Shown here: positions 1 to 11,962 of the stretch, piece by piece | Layout: the number at the start of each line of letters is the position of its first letter | Position numbering within the stretch: position 1 is the stretch's first letter | NCBI GenBank assembly: GCA_003996215.1 | Contig: QJPP01000829.1 | Coordinates: 496,001 to 560,000 of the forward strand | Reading direction: 5' to 3' | Source of the DNA: Jaltomata sinuosa | Taxonomy: Eukaryota; Streptophyta; Magnoliopsida; Solanales; Solanaceae | DNA length: 64,000 bases | The notes under the pieces: generated by a model | What the model saw: only the letters and a program-made list of their open reading frames with translations | Told to the model about the DNA's origin: nothing | Database searches by the model: none | Translations under genes and position numbers: made by a program

Positions 1-120
1 TGTTGTGTTCATATTTCATAACCAAGAAGGAATGATTTCAATTGGTAGTGTTATGCCAAAGGTTACACACTATTATTTCCAAGGTTAGCAAAAAAAGACC
101 GGAAAGTATTTTTCTATTTT

Positions 121-619
121 TAGCGGGAAAATATGTCAAAACACACATAAATTATGGTTGGAATTGCTGTTACACACTCTAACTTTGCAAAGGTCCTATG
201 ACCCCCCTGGACTATTTTATAGTGTAATATTTAGGGTATTATCAGCTTAGCTTGACCACTAAATCACTCAAACTAAAGTAAGTGCTTTCACACGCTATCA
301 AAAAGAGGGGTCAGTTCTCATTAATGTTAATTTATCTTTCATTAACCCTAGAATTTTCTTAAAACTCTCTAACTTTATCTTCATGATTATTGATGAAATA
401 ACACAAATCATTCCAATTTCATGTGATTTTTAGTTTCAATCTACTATTTTAAAGTTGCTGCTTATACGTGTGTTCACTTGCATGTCCATTTATGCTAATA
501 ATATCCACAATATTACACTATAAAATAATTGAGAGGGGTCATAGGACCCCCACAAAGTTAAAGTGTGTAACAACAATTTCAGCCATAATTTAGGTGTGTC
601 TTGAGCTATTTTCCCTCTA
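121..619. mobile_element. MITE-like element with ~119-bp terminal inverted repeats
   Basis: Bases 121-240 match the reverse complement of 500-619 at roughly four bases in five by eye. The outer ends read TAGCGGGAAAATATGTCAA on the left and its near-complement on the right. The ~260 bases between carry no coding sequence. The arrangement is that of a non-autonomous DNA transposon. I could not resolve a target-site duplication, so the superfamily is open. The short open frames inside and beside it have no recognisable protein character. Confidence 0.7.
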
Positions 620-2828
620 ATGAACTACTATGGTATTTCCTCATTTTTTTACTGCATATTTTGAATTGAGAATAGAAATACATAGCATTTACTTTGTGAT
701 AATTATACCTTATAAAAAATACATTAGTTATTTTATTGTCGTCGCAATGAAGATATTTGGGCAAATACTTAATATTGAATCTGTATATTCTAATATTTAC
801 CAAAATATTTTGATCGATATAGTATGTTGACGATTGTTGCAAGAATAACTCATTGTACACTAGAGGAGATTTTTTCACCCCCGTCTTAAAAGGATCATTG
901 GTATTTTCTGAAATGGCAATAGAATATTTTATAAAGGAAATTGCATTTTAATCAACGGGACTTACATTTTGTAACTGATTGGTTATTTATATAATTTTTT
1001 AAGATCAGTTAAATATACTAACACAAGTCAAATAATAACAACTTGAACATTCAATATATTTGTTGACACTTGACATGAGAGATATTTTGAGATTTTAATT
1101 TGACCTTTTTATTATTGTGTTGTCGTACTTATGTCTTTTTACTTTCACTAAAAATATTGGCGATATTTTGATTTTTTTGATAGTTTAATTATTTTTAATA
1201 TTTAAGATTTTCAAAATACATTCAAAATACATACAAGTTGAATTTATAAACATATATAATTATTTTATCTTATGAGAGAAAATTTAAAAAGACTTTACAT
1301 TTTACAAACAATATTTTGTGATTACTTTGAAATTTGAATGTTAGAGAAAATTAAATCATAAATTTAACGAGTTCTTTTATAACCGGGTGAAGCACATGTA
1401 ATTTCATGATTGCGCAAAGCGCGATCAAGTTCACTAGTAAGTGATTAAGTATAATACTGTGAAAATTTATCCAGTTTCCACGTATTGGAACTTTCCCATA
1501 TATTGAGAAATATAATTAATAAATTAATTATGAGACAATTTTAAATTTGAAGGGGGAGGGGTAAAAATGTCAAAAGAAAAATCAGCTTATAGTGTGAATA
1601 TGTTTTATTATAGAATTTGGGTCATTATGGTCAAAAATTTTGTGGCCAAAATGATTTATTCAAAAGTATATTTTCACATTTATTTATAATTTTTAGCATA
1701 TTAAAAGAAAATTATTTTTTTCTCATATTTTGACATTAATTACTTATTACTCAAATTATTTTTCAAAATTTAAGATTATACCTATTTAATATGATATTGT
1801 GATATGTGCGCATATTAATTATTATTTCTTATGAAACATGCAAAGTTTAAAGTGGACAATTAAAAGTTATATATTTTCAGCTTACAAACATGAGATCATT
1901 AATATAGTACGTTATTTTCTTGTAGTAATCAGCTAATACAGGAATCTATTATATCCACTATTATAAATTTGGACTGAATTATAAATGATTGTCAATATTT
2001 AATCATTAATATTATTTAATCCATCTGAATTTATCTGATGGCATTGAAATGAACACAATTTGGAAACAAAAAAAAAGTTACTGTAATTTATGATCTAAAA
2101 TAAGTCATAAATATTTGTGTGTGTATATTATTTCAAAATTTAAGTTGTACCATATAAAATTGAACAGAGGGAACACTAAATATAAAAAAATATTTTATTT
2201 TAACTAATTAAAAAGAAAAGTATCACATCTGAGATGAAAAATAATGACTAGAAGAAATAAAGAATTATTAGGAAATAAATTGTAAGAGAAAATTAATCCA
2301 AACGTAATTCGTAGATAGTTCTATCGAGTAGGAAAGAAAATAATTCTGTGTCTTCCTTCCCTATTTTCTATTTATTTGGCAATATTAAACTTCTAGCTTT
2401 TCTATTTTTTAATTTTAAATTCTCTTTTTATTTATGAATGAACTTCATTAGTTTCATATACCATCACCAATTATAGGTATATCATATTTGACTTTTGTTA
2501 AAAGAAAATAATTATTTCATACTTTATTTTTCAGTATGTCTGAAAAAGAATATTATCATACTTTTTTATTTAGATATAATTTTATTTTATTTTTTTTCAA
2601 TGAGATGATTTACTATAGTATAAATATATAACTTATTTTAAATTGTGAATTTTATTTATTTTTAATTACTTTATGTCCAATCAAACATCAACCCGTAAAT
2701 TGAAAAAAAAAATTATTGAGCCCGGACATACCTTTCTAGTTGATAGATACGTCGTGAAGGTAAAATGATGTACGTAATGCGTTCAAAATGAATAAAAACC
2801 TTATACGGAAAATCTTGTAATACTATTC
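620..2828. other. AT-rich intergenic DNA, no gene seen
   Basis: This stretch is strongly AT-rich with many short homopolymer runs and stops in all frames. I see no coding region, RNA gene or clear element boundary in it. Confidence 0.6.
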
Positions 2829-2836
2829 CTTACGTG

Positions 2837-3702
2837 TAGGGGTGTTCATGGGTCGGTTTAGGTCAGTTTTTGGTCAAAACCAAAACCAAACCAATTTAGT
2901 CGATTTTTAAATTTCTAAAACTAAACCAAACCAAATAAAAAAATAACCGTCGGTTTGGTTCTTGTCGATTTGGTTCGGTTTGGTTCGATTTTTTCGGTTT
3001 ATGATCCTAACTAATGATAAATTGATAATAGTATAAAAAATAACAATAGCTAAAAGGCTTGCCTAGATACAAGTCCTAATAACACCAACTAAGTAAATGT
3101 CTTTAACAAACCTATCTTGTTTGGCATTGCAACAATAATTTTGTCTCTTGAATTTGTGAATCAAATGCCAAAGTAATAAGCATTAGTAGTAGCGTCTATA
3201 GGATAAAAATCACAAACAAATATTTTGTGGGGAAGCAACCACCAAAAAAATGAAACAGTAATCCTATAAATTCTAATGCATTAATTAGTATTATGGAAGG
3301 AACCCCAAAATGCAATAATAAACACTTGATTTGCTACGCATTATTTTAAAATTAAAATAAAAAGTGAGATCCTATGGTTAGAACTTAAACACCTAAGATT
3401 AAAGTGTTGAGCTTGAAGTTGAGCGTTGTCGGATTTGGGCTAAAGTGTCGTGCTGATAAATTATGATATACTAAGTTAAGTTCATGATTAAAATATAATA
3501 AAATAATCATATTTTATTTATAAATAATATATAAATAACTATAAAATTTGTATATATAATCTATCGGTTCGATTCGGTTATTTTTGCGATTTTTTTAGTA
3601 AAATCATAACCAAATCAAATAATGTCAGTTTTTAAAATTCAAAACCAAATCAAACCAAATAGCGATTTGATTTGATTTTTAACCAAACCATGAACAGTCC
3701 TA
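2837..3702. mobile_element. Non-autonomous hAT-like element, perfect 8-bp TSD
   Basis: The element starts TAGGGGTGTTCATGG and ends with the near-complement CCATGAACAGTCCTA. It is flanked by identical 8-bp direct repeats CTTACGTG at 2829-2836 and 3703-3710. An 8-bp duplication with short TIRs is the hAT pattern. The subterminal regions are rich in AACCAAACCAAA-type motifs in opposite orientations at the two ends. The 866-bp interior has no transposase coding. A related element lies at 11041-11954. Confidence 0.85.
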
Positions 3703-3710
3703 CTTACGTG

Positions 3711-4195
3711 GATAAATGGAGATCTGATTTTCAACATCTGTTTCAAATTTGACAGGGAGGAAAATGGTGGCAGTTTCAACAACATTCAACTCAACAACAA
3801 CGCTGATTTCGGTGACTGCTCCCTTGTTTTTGCTCTCTTATATTTAGGGGTTTTCCTAATTATTAAGCGGAAGACAATAAGGAATCTATACCCACCCTAC
3901 CACCCCCTCCATTATTTTTCCCCAACTTGTGTCTCTGTCTCTATCTGTGAACAATCTGACCAATCTCAATCGTTGTATGTATCTCTCTCTCTCTCTCTTT
4001 TTCTGGACAAAAAGAATTGATTTTTGATCCAAAGGTTGCTTCAATTAATTATGGGTCCTCACATTATCTTATGACTATTGTAGGGTTGGTGTTTGGATTC
4101 TGGCAAAACATTCTAAAATTGGCGGTAGGTAACTTGTAGAAAGGCTTATTAAGTCAGTCTTGCTCTTTTCCAGCACCTTACCTTGCTAAATCAGG
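3711..4195 (+). promoter_or_regulatory. Upstream region and 5' leader of the AVT6-like gene
   Basis: This is the space between the hAT element and the transporter ATG. A (CT)n tract lies at about 3981-3999. A GTATGT at 3975-3980 and a pyrimidine-rich stretch ending in CAG at 4171-4173 could delimit an intron in the 5' untranslated region, which is inference only. The hAT element abuts the presumed promoter. I could not place a transcription start or a convincing TATA box. Confidence 0.35.
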
Positions 4196-6869
4196 ATGAC
4201 ATCGGAGAAGCAAGATTCTGGGTCTCTTGCTCCTCTCTTACCTATGGACCAGAACCAGTTGTTTGAGAATGAAAGGTCAGGGGGAGGAGGATCAATTTCT
4301 GGTGCAATATTCAATATCTCGACAGGAATGGTTGGTGCTGGGATTATGTCAATCCCTGCTACTTTCAAGGTTCTGGGTGTAATTCCCAGCTTCTTTGTTA
4401 TCCTACTCGTTGGCTACTTTGTTGAGGTGACCGTGGATTTCCTATTAAAATATACCCATTCAGGCGAATCGGATTCCTATGGTGGCCTTATGGCTGAGTC
4501 TTTTGGCAAGTTTGGTTCTGTGGCTCTTCAGATTTGTGTCATGATCACTAATCTTGGTGCCTTGATTATTTACTTGATTATTATTGGTAAGCAACTTTTT
4601 TTTTTCCATCTCTGTTAAAGAATCTTCTCTCGGAGCTTTTTCCTATTGAGGAGTAAATCACGTTCTACTATTCGTATTTTGTTGATGAAGCAATATGACA
4701 CTTTTAGGCCATTTGTGAACTCAAAAAGAGATCCTTTCAGAACACAGAGATATTCTCCTGAATTTTTTAGCTTACATATTAGATTGCTTTGTTGAATTGA
4801 GTTCCATTGGTTTGCCATTTGGTTCCTTTTATTTCTTAACTAAACTGTGATTCCTCATGTAATGCACTAGAATTACAATGTGAAAAAATCTGGGTTGATC
4901 CGGACTGCCTCCATCTAAAATTTTAGACCCAAAAATGAGGTAAACAATAAACGATGTGAAACTATGTACATATTGCTAATTTGTCTTTCCAAAGAAAGCA
5001 AACAGAACCTTTCACTTGTCAATCTTGCTTTGGATACAATACACGAGTTGCTGGCTGGAGTATCACTAATTTATTTCCCGTTTGTTTGTTTTGTTTTTTT
5101 CACAGGGGATGTCCTCTCAGGAAATAATTCTGATGGATCAGTGCACTTGGGTACTCTACAGGAATGGTTTGGCATCCACTGGTGGACCTCACGGGCATTT
5201 TCAGTTCTCTTTGTTGTAGTCTTTTTCATGCTTCCATTGCTCTGTTTTAAGCGCATAGGTTGGTTGAGTTATTGAATAAGTAGCTTCACATAACAATGTA
5301 GAAGTTCTATCTGCTGTTTTTTCTACCTTAGAATGCATTTCTCTTTTTCCCTGCTTCATGGTACACTTTGCAGTGCAGAAGTAGTTTATAAAGTGCTTTA
5401 AGCTACTTGAATTGCTTCATAAAATACACTTGGATGTGATTTCCTAATCAGGCTGATGACTAATTGCATAAGTATCTTCATAAAGTACACTTATAACTGT
5501 TATTCAGCTTATTTTGTACCTTAGAAGGACCAAAACTCAAAGTAGGTATTGACTTTCTACTCCATTAGGATGATATATAGAGTGTTTGTCGTATCACTGG
5601 ATGCGTTAATGCGTTAACAAATAACCAGCATGTTAAACGTAGATTGAGGATATTTGTCAAAGTGGAATAGCATATATTTCATTTAATATATCTAAAAGAT
5701 TTGCATATAAGGATTATAAATTTCATGGTTCGTTACATCCAGATTCACTGAGACATGCATCGGCAATATCAATCCTCCTAGCTGTGTTGTTTGTTGTCAT
5801 ATGCTCGATGATGGCAATACATGCAATGTGGGAGGGGAAAACACAAAAGTTACGACTGGTACCAGATTTCTCACATGGAGTTTCCTTTTCTGATCTGTTC
5901 ACAACAATTCCAGTGTTTGCTACTGCCTTCGGATGTCATGTTAATGGTAAGACGTACTTTGGTGAATAAAAGCATGTCATTCTTCTATTCTTTTAGGTGA
6001 CATCTTTGCTTCTTTGTTACTTTCATTCTACCTCTTCTATTTATTTACTTTTGATGAGTTAATTCACTCTCAGAGGTTATATTCGTTTGCAGTTCATCCG
6101 GTCAGAGCTGAGCTGGGAAGGCCATCTGACATGACATCCGCTGTTCGCATTTCTTTGATATTATGTGTTGCCATTTACTTTGCTGTGGGATTCTTTGGGT
6201 ACCTGTTGTTTGGGGACTCGATCATGGCTGACATGCTGGTCAACTTTGATCAAGCCTCTGACTCTTTAATTGGTACAATACTTAACGATACTGTGCGATT
6301 GAGTTATGCCATTCATCTCATGCTGGTGTTTCCTGTGATGAATTATTCTCTGAGGGTTAATGTTGATGAACTATTCTTTCCTAAGAGACCTCTGTTGGCC
6401 ACAGAAACATTACGATTCTTTTCCCTTACCTGTATTTTACTTGCATTCATTTATGGAGGTGCTGTAGCCTTTCCAAATATTTGGTACTTCTTTCAGTTCA
6501 TGGGAACAACGACAGTCATGTGCATCATGTTCATATTCCCGAGCTCAATAGTTCTTAGGTATGAGCTACTTCAATCTTGGTTTCATGTACAGAAACTTTG
6601 TCCTTATCACAATTTCTGCCTATTCTTCAACAGAAAGCAGAGAGAATTGTTTTATTTGAAATGGCAGAAATCTCCATATAAGTTGCCAAATCATTTTTAT
6701 CAAACTTTCCACTCACTGCTGCTAAAATGTTTTTTTTCTTTCCAGGGATGCTCACAACATATCTACAACTCGGGAAAAGATACTGGCTGTACTGGTGATC
6801 ATCTTTGCCATTGGGACTAGTTCAGTTGCCATATACTCTAATATTGCCACTTATGTTGCCAACAAATGA
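4196..6869 (+). CDS. Vacuolar-type amino acid transporter, AVT6-like (AAAP family), five exons
   Basis: Five exons join into a 445-residue protein: 4196-4586, 5106-5258, 5743-5946, 6093-6558 and 6746-6869, ending in TGA. All introns are GT-AG and phases agree (1, 1, 1, 2). The exon 1/2 junction restores an IIIGDVLSG stretch and the exon 3/4 junction a CHVNVHP stretch, both typical of plant AVT6/SLC38-like carriers. The N-terminus is short and polar. A membrane segment follows with STGMVGAGIMSIP, the signature of the first transmembrane helix, then about ten more hydrophobic segments. The C-terminus is YVANK. In this family, members export or move neutral and acidic amino acids across the tonoplast or endomembranes using proton coupling; the substrate here is not determinable. 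Length matches the family (about 435-460). No frameshift or internal stop is seen, so it is probably functional. Subfamily letter (A-E) not assigned. Confidence 0.9.
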
Positions 6870-7206
6870 CTAACTTTGCTGGGTGGCATTCTCAAAATTA
6901 ATCAGTTGACTGATGCTGGAAGGTGGTTTAATTATGTATAGTCATCAGGAGAAGTTTTAGTGAGCATTGGAAAATCATCAGTAAGCCGATGAGAAATGAG
7001 ACCAGCTTGTTCTTAGCAATGCATGCATGGTTTTGCTCATCCAGGCAAAGGGGAAAGAACTCTTGGGTATCTCTATGGGCTTTTCTTCTTTTATGCTAAA
7101 GCCGTACGAAGCGAAGCAACTGCTTTGCTAAAATTGTTGAGGATCTTAGATGATTTTTTTCTTTTCTTCAGAAAGCTTTTATCTGCACTTAGGAAAATGG
7201 GGAAGT
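6870..7206 (+). other. 3' flank / probable 3' UTR of the transporter gene
   Basis: This is moderately AT-rich DNA between the transporter stop and the LINE target site. It has no coding region of its own. No strong polyadenylation signal was placed with confidence. The gene's 3' UTR may run up to or into the LINE. Confidence 0.4.
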
Positions 7207-7223
7207 CATAATTGTCAAACAAT

Positions 7224-10200
7224 ACAACAACAACAACAACATACCCAGTGTATTCCCACAGCGTGGGGTCTGGGGAGGGTAGAGTGTACGCAGACCATAC
7301 CACTACCTCAGAGGTGAGGTAGAGAGGCTGTTTCCGATAGACCCCCGGCTCGAGCAAAAAAGAAAAAAAAAAGAAAGAAAAAGAGGCTAAAAAGGGCATA
7401 TCAATGATACATGATAAAACAAGATAAAAGAAAACAAGAGACGGTAGGAAGCAATATGTAGTAACACAACAACAGACAGACAGACAGACAGAAACAGAGC
7501 ACTGCCACACAATACTACCACGAGGAGTCCAAGAACAAGAACAAGAAACTATAAGCGTGACCCTACGATTACTAGTCGGGACACTAGGGAAAAACACTCC
7601 TACCTACACCCACTTCTACCTACTACTCTTCTACCCTAATCCGCGTCCTCCACACCTTCCTATCTAGGGTCATGTCCTCGGTAAGCTGCAACTGCGCCAT
7701 GTCCTGTCGAATCACCTCTCCCCAATATTTTTTCGGTCTACCTCGTCCTCTCCTGTAACCATCCATAGCCAACCTCTCACACCTCCGCACTGGAGCATCC
7801 GTGCCTCTCCTCCTCACATGGCCGAACCATCTCAACCTCGCTTCCCGCATCTTATCTTCCACCGACGCCACACCCACCTTATCTCGGATATCCTCATTCC
7901 TAATCCTATCTCTCCTAGTAAACCCGCACATCCATCGCAACATCCTCATCTCCGCCACCTTCATCTTTTGAATATGGGCGTTCTTTACTGGCCAACACTC
8001 AACTCCATACAACAAAGCTGGTCGGACCACCACTCTGTAGAATTTGCCTTTAAGTTTAGTAGGCACCTTCTTATCGCACAAGACTCCAGATGCGAGCCTC
8101 CATTTCATCCACCCAACACCAATACGATGGGTGACATCCTCATCAATCTCTCCACTTCCTTGGATAATAGACCCAAGATACTTGAAACTCCCTTTCTTTT
8201 GGATGACCTGTGTATCCAGCTTCACTTCTACGTCATCATCCTGAGTCGCCTCACTGAACTTGCACTCCATATATTCAGTCTTGGTCCTGCTCAACCTAAA
8301 CCCCTTCGACTCGAGGGTCTGTCTCCAAACCTCCAACTTAGCATTAACTCCTCCGCGAGTCTCGTCCACCAAAACTACATCATCCGCAAATAACATGCAC
8401 CATGGCACCTCACCTTGTATTTGCCGCGTCAACACATCCATTACCAAGGCAAATAGAAACGGGCTAAGGGTCGATCCCTGGTGCAACCCCATCAACACGG
8501 GAAAGTGCTCCGAATCTCCTCCCACAGTTCTAACGCGAGTCTTGGCCCCCTCATACATGTCCTTAATTGATCTGGTGTACGCCACGGGTACACCTCGAGC
8601 CTCCAAGCACCTCCAAAGGACCTCCCTAGGGACTTTATCATACGCCTTTTCTAGATCGATGAACACCATGTGCAAGTCCTTCTTCCTTTCCCTGTAATGC
8701 TCCACCAGTCTTCTAAGGAGATGGATAGCTTCTGTAGTCGAGCGTCCTGGCATAAAGCCGAACTGGTTCTCTGAAATAGGCACGATCTGTCTCAACCTCA
8801 ACTCCACTACCCTCTCCCAGACCTTCATAGTGTGGCTTAGCAATTTGATACCCCTATAGTTGTTGCAACTCTGAATATCGCCCTTGTTCTTGTACAAAGG
8901 AATCATCGTGCTCCATCTCCAAGCTTCAGGCATCTTTGCCGTTCTAAAAATACCATCAAACAACTCGGTTAGCCACTTCACACCTGTCTCACCCGAGCTT
9001 TTCCAAAAATCCACGGGAATCTCATCTGGCCCCGTCGCCCTACCCCTTCGCATCTTACGAATCGCAACCCTAACCTCTTCAACCTTTATACGGCTACAAT
9101 AATCATAGTCCCGACGCCTCTCTGAGTGTGCCAAATCTCCCAGCTCAAAGCTTTTGTCCCCCCCTTCATTCAAGAGTCCATGAAAGTAAGACTGCCATCT
9201 CCTCCTAATGAGTACCTCATCTACTAGTATTTTGCCATCTTCGTCCTTGATGCACTTCACTAGGTCAAGGTCCTGAGTCCTCCTCTCTCTAGCCTTTGTT
9301 AACCTGTATAACTTCTTATCCCCACCTTTATCCTCTAAAGCCGCGTATAAGCTTTCAAAGGCTGCCGTTTTAGCTGCCGTTACAGCTAACTTAGCCTCCT
9401 TCCTAGCTAACTTATACGCCTCCCTATTCCTTCGCTTCTCCTCCTCATCCTTACTCTCTACCAACTTCGCATATGACCCCTTTTTTGCCTCCACCTTTCC
9501 TTTTACTTCTCCGTTCCACCACCAGTCCCCTCGATGCTTGCCAGAACGACCTCTCGAGACACCCAAAACCTCTCTAGCCGTCTCCCTTATGCAACTAGCG
9601 GTCGTATCCCACATATTATCCACATCCCCACTACTCTCCCAAGCCCCCCTAGTCAACAACTTCTCCCCTATTTCCCGTGCACTAGCCATAGTCAGGCTAC
9701 CCCATTTAATCCTAGGCCGGTCATCCACAATCCTCTTCTTTTTCTCCTTCGTGATCTCTAAATCCATCACTAAGAGTCTATGTTGGGTCGACAGATTCTC
9801 ACTTGGGATAACCTTACAGTCTTTACAAAGACCTTTATCCCCTGTCCTAAGGAGCAAAAAGTCTATCTGAGTCTTGGCCACCGAACTACGGAAGGTAACC
9901 AAGTGCTCCTCCTTCTTCGGGAAACTAGAGTTAGCTACTCTCAACCCAAAGGCTCTAGCGAAATCTAAGAGTGCGGCACCCCCTTCATTCCTATCCCCGA
10001 AACCAAAGCCTCCATGCACATCGTCATAACCCCTCGAAGATGCCCCGATGTGCCCATTGAAATCTCCTCCAATGAAAAGCTTCTCAGTATCAGGCAAACC
10101 TCCCACTACCTCGTCCAAAACCTCCCAAAAGCGTTTCTTCTCCTCCTCATCTAAGCCCGCTTGTGGTGCGTACGCACTAATAATGTTCAAAGTAGACCCT

Positions 10201-10458
10201 CCAAGGACTAACTTAATTGTCATCAACCTATCGTTGACCCTCCTAACCTCCACCACTTGCTCTCTCAACTCCTCACCCACTAGGATACCTACCCCATTCC
10301 TATTCCTCACACCTCCTGAGTACCACAACTTATACCCGTCTACCTCTCGCGCCTTAGTGCCCACCCATTTAGTCTCCTGGACACACGCTATGCTAATCCT
10401 CCTCTTCCTTAGGACCTTCACTAGCTCTATGGACTTTCCGGATAAAGTCCCTATGTTC
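7224..10458 (-). mobile_element. RTE-clade LINE, 5'-truncated, perfect 17-bp TSD
   Basis: The insertion is flanked by identical direct repeats CATAATTGTCAAACAAT at 7207-7223 and 10459-10475. On the minus strand it runs from within the endonuclease domain through reverse transcriptase and a ~400-bp 3' UTR to a (TTG)n tail just inside 7224. A (TTG)n tail and this 3' sequence type are known for plant RTE LINEs and the tobacco TS-type SINEs that borrow their 3' ends. The 3' UTR contains a (GTCT)n run near 7472-7491. The perfect duplication and long open frame indicate a recent insertion. It lies antisense to the AVT6-like gene. Confidence 0.92.
7623..10457 (-). CDS. LINE endonuclease-reverse transcriptase, N-terminally truncated
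   Basis: An uninterrupted frame of 944 codons runs to a stop at 7623. Numbered from the GTG at 10421, an AP-like endonuclease occupies about residues 1-220, with QETKW (15-19), GDFNG (119-123) and STQH (211-214) as likely catalytic or metal-binding motifs. A linker follows. The reverse transcriptase spans about 500-720, with FIDLEKAYDKVP near 587 and the catalytic FADDVVL at 678-684. A C-terminal region ends near residue 932 and contains GRGRPKKYW. Upstream of 10421 the frame continues with NIGTLSGKSIEL up to the insertion junction, so only the first few endonuclease residues and the start codon are lost. No natural ATG precedes the domain. The enzymes nick target DNA and prime reverse transcription from it. 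Codon integrity suggests a young copy. Confidence 0.9.
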   Translation of the reverse strand, partial: NIGTLSGKSIELVKVLRKRRISIACVQETKWVGTKAREVDGYKLWYSGGVRNRNGVGILVGEELREQVVEVRRVNDRLMTIKLVLGGSTLNIISAYAPQAGLDEEEKKRFWEVLDEVVGGLPDTEKLFIGGDFNGHIGASSRGYDDVHGGFGFGDRNEGGAALLDFARAFGLRVANSSFPKKEEHLVTFRSSVAKTQIDFLLLRTGDKGLCKDCKVIPSENLSTQHRLLVMDLEITKEKKKRIVDDRPRIKWGSLTMASAREIGEKLLTRGAWESSGDVDNMWDTTASCIRETAREVLGVSRGRSGKHRGDWWWNGEVKGKVEAKKGSYAKLVESKDEEEKRRNREAYKLARKEAKLAVTAAKTAAFESLYAALEDKGGDKKLYRLTKARERRTQDLDLVKCIKDEDGKILVDEVLIRRRWQSYFHGLLNEGGDKSFELGDLAHSERRRDYDYCSRIKVEEVRVAIRKMRRGRATGPDEIPVDFWKSSGETGVKWLTELFDGIFRTAKMPEAWRWSTMIPLYKNKGDIQSCNNYRGIKLLSHTMKVWERVVELRLRQIVPISENQFGFMPGRSTTEAIHLLRRLVEHYRERKKDLHMVFIDLEKAYDKVPREVLWRCLEARGVPVAYTRSIKDMYEGAKTRVRTVGGDSEHFPVLMGLHQGSTLSPFLFALVMDVLTRQIQGEVPWCMLFADDVVLVDETRGGVNAKLEVWRQTLESKGFRLSRTKTEYMECKFSEATQDDDVEVKLDTQVIQKKGSFKYLGSIIQGSGEIDEDVTHRIGVGWMKWRLASGVLCDKKVPTKLKGKFYRVVVRPALLYGVECWPVKNAHIQKMKVAEMRMLRWMCGFTRRDRIRNEDIRDKVGVASVEDKMREARLRWFGHVRRRGTDAPVRRCERLAMDGYRRGRGRPKKYWGEVIRQDMAQLQLTEDMTLDRKVWRTRIRVEE

Positions 10459-10475
10459 CATAATTGTCAAACAAT

Positions 10476-11032
10476 GATATTCAAAAAATAATTTGGTTGT
10501 ATTTTTCTTTTTCAATTTGGAGTCAATATTATATACAAAGCTTAGCCTAAAGCCGTAAACTAGGAAAACATAACTAAGAATAAACAAAATAAAAAATCTT
10601 ATACAGGTAATCAACTAAAGATACTAAAGACCGTTTGGATTGGCTTTTGATTTTGACTTATAACCCATTAGTTAGAAGTTCTTAACTTATAATTTTTGAT
10701 TTATTTTTACCATTTTAGCTTAAAATCAAATGCTTATAAGCATTTTTGTAATTTACCCAAACACTCAAAAAGTGCTAAGCTATTTTAGCTTTAAAATAAA
10801 TCAATTCAAACCGGCTCTATATATAATATTGGAAAATAAATACAAAATCCAATAGTACAAGGAAATAAATTAATTACAAGTAGGGGGAAACTAAAAAATT
10901 GAATCAAACCAAAAACGAATCAAAGACACTTGATTTAATATTTGGGAGATGAGTAATTAAAAGAAAAGATTCCATCCCTTTTTGGGGGAGTTTGAAAATC
11001 TATTACCAAAAAGGTGTATGATTGGTCAAATA
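10476..11032. other. AT-rich intergenic DNA containing one small TIR element
   Basis: Apart from the inverted-repeat element at 10629-10817, this stretch shows no gene or known repeat by eye. Confidence 0.5.
10629..10817. mobile_element. Small MITE-like element
   Basis: The left end GACCGTTTGGATTGGCTTTT is mirrored by the right end, whose complement begins GAGCCGGTTTGAATTG. The ~189-bp interior is AT-rich and non-coding. This arrangement is common for small plant MITEs. No clean target duplication was found, so the call is moderate. Confidence 0.5.
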
Positions 11033-11040
11033 CGTAGCGG

Positions 11041-11954
11041 TAGGGTGTATAAAATCGAATCAAAAATTGAATAGAAAATCGAATCAAATCACAAATTAAG
11101 TCAAATCGAAAAAAAAATTGATTAGTGATTTGGTTTTACTTGATTTGGTATTGAAAAAATAATTCGACTTTAATTGGTTTGGTTTGGTTTTAACTAAAAA
11201 AAAGTCAAACCAAACCGAACCAACCCGATATTATATGTATATTATTTTTAAAAATATTTTATACATAAAAATATTTTTTGTGATGTAATTTATAAATATT
11301 TCCTAAATTTTTTTATAGTTTTTATCTTTCAACATATTATTTCAAGTTTAAACTTAAAATTTTAAATGGTCCAATAAGTTTTATAACCCATTGACCATAA
11401 ATATTAGTAACTCGTGCAAATCAATACTACTGCAAACAAAAAATTATTCAATTCAACACTAGGAATGACAATCACGTTACATATCTATTCTTTAATTTTA
11501 CATAAATACATAAACTAATTTTATTTTTCTATTTAATATTTAGTCATGTAGTTAGTACTTATTAGACTTATTTTAGCATGACTTAATACTTTTAAATTAT
11601 GATTAATTTTATTATGAGTTATTAGTATGCAATATTTATTCTATGCGATTTCATTATCTTTTTAGTTGAATATTTTATTGTCATCACTCATTTTTTTGTA
11701 TTATATTTTTAAGAAATACCTTAGATAGTTGTATCTTGCTATGACTAAAGAAATATTTGAAACACAAGTTAATTATATGTTTGTATAAAGACTTTATCGG
11801 AAAAAACTCGAAAAACCCGAGAAAACCAAAAAAATCTGAGTTGAAAAATTTGACTTTTATTGATTTGATTTGGTTTATAAATTTAAAAATCCGACACTAA
11901 TAATTTGATTGGTACTTAAAAAATCCAAATCAATCCGGTCCATGTACACCCCTA
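11041..11954. mobile_element. Non-autonomous hAT-like element, second copy type
   Basis: It begins TAGGGTGTATAAAATCGAATC and ends CATGTACACCCCTA, the same TIR class as the element at 2837-3702. Flanking octamers CGTAGCGG (11033-11040) and CGTGACGG (11955-11962) are similar but differ at two positions. The subterminal zones are rich in AACCAAACC-type motifs. There is no coding capacity in the 914-bp body. It appears older than the first copy because its duplication has decayed. Confidence 0.7.
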
Positions 11955-11962
11955 CGTGACGG

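Noticed and set aside
606..878. Open frames of 66 and 90 codons on both strands
   Set aside because: They lie at the edge of a MITE in AT-rich DNA and lack protein-like composition.
7091..7597. A 168-codon frame at the LINE 3' end
   Set aside because: It covers the LINE 3' UTR and simple repeats, and has low-complexity composition.
7818..10491. Plus-strand frames over the LINE
   Set aside because: They are antisense shadows of the endonuclease-reverse transcriptase frame.
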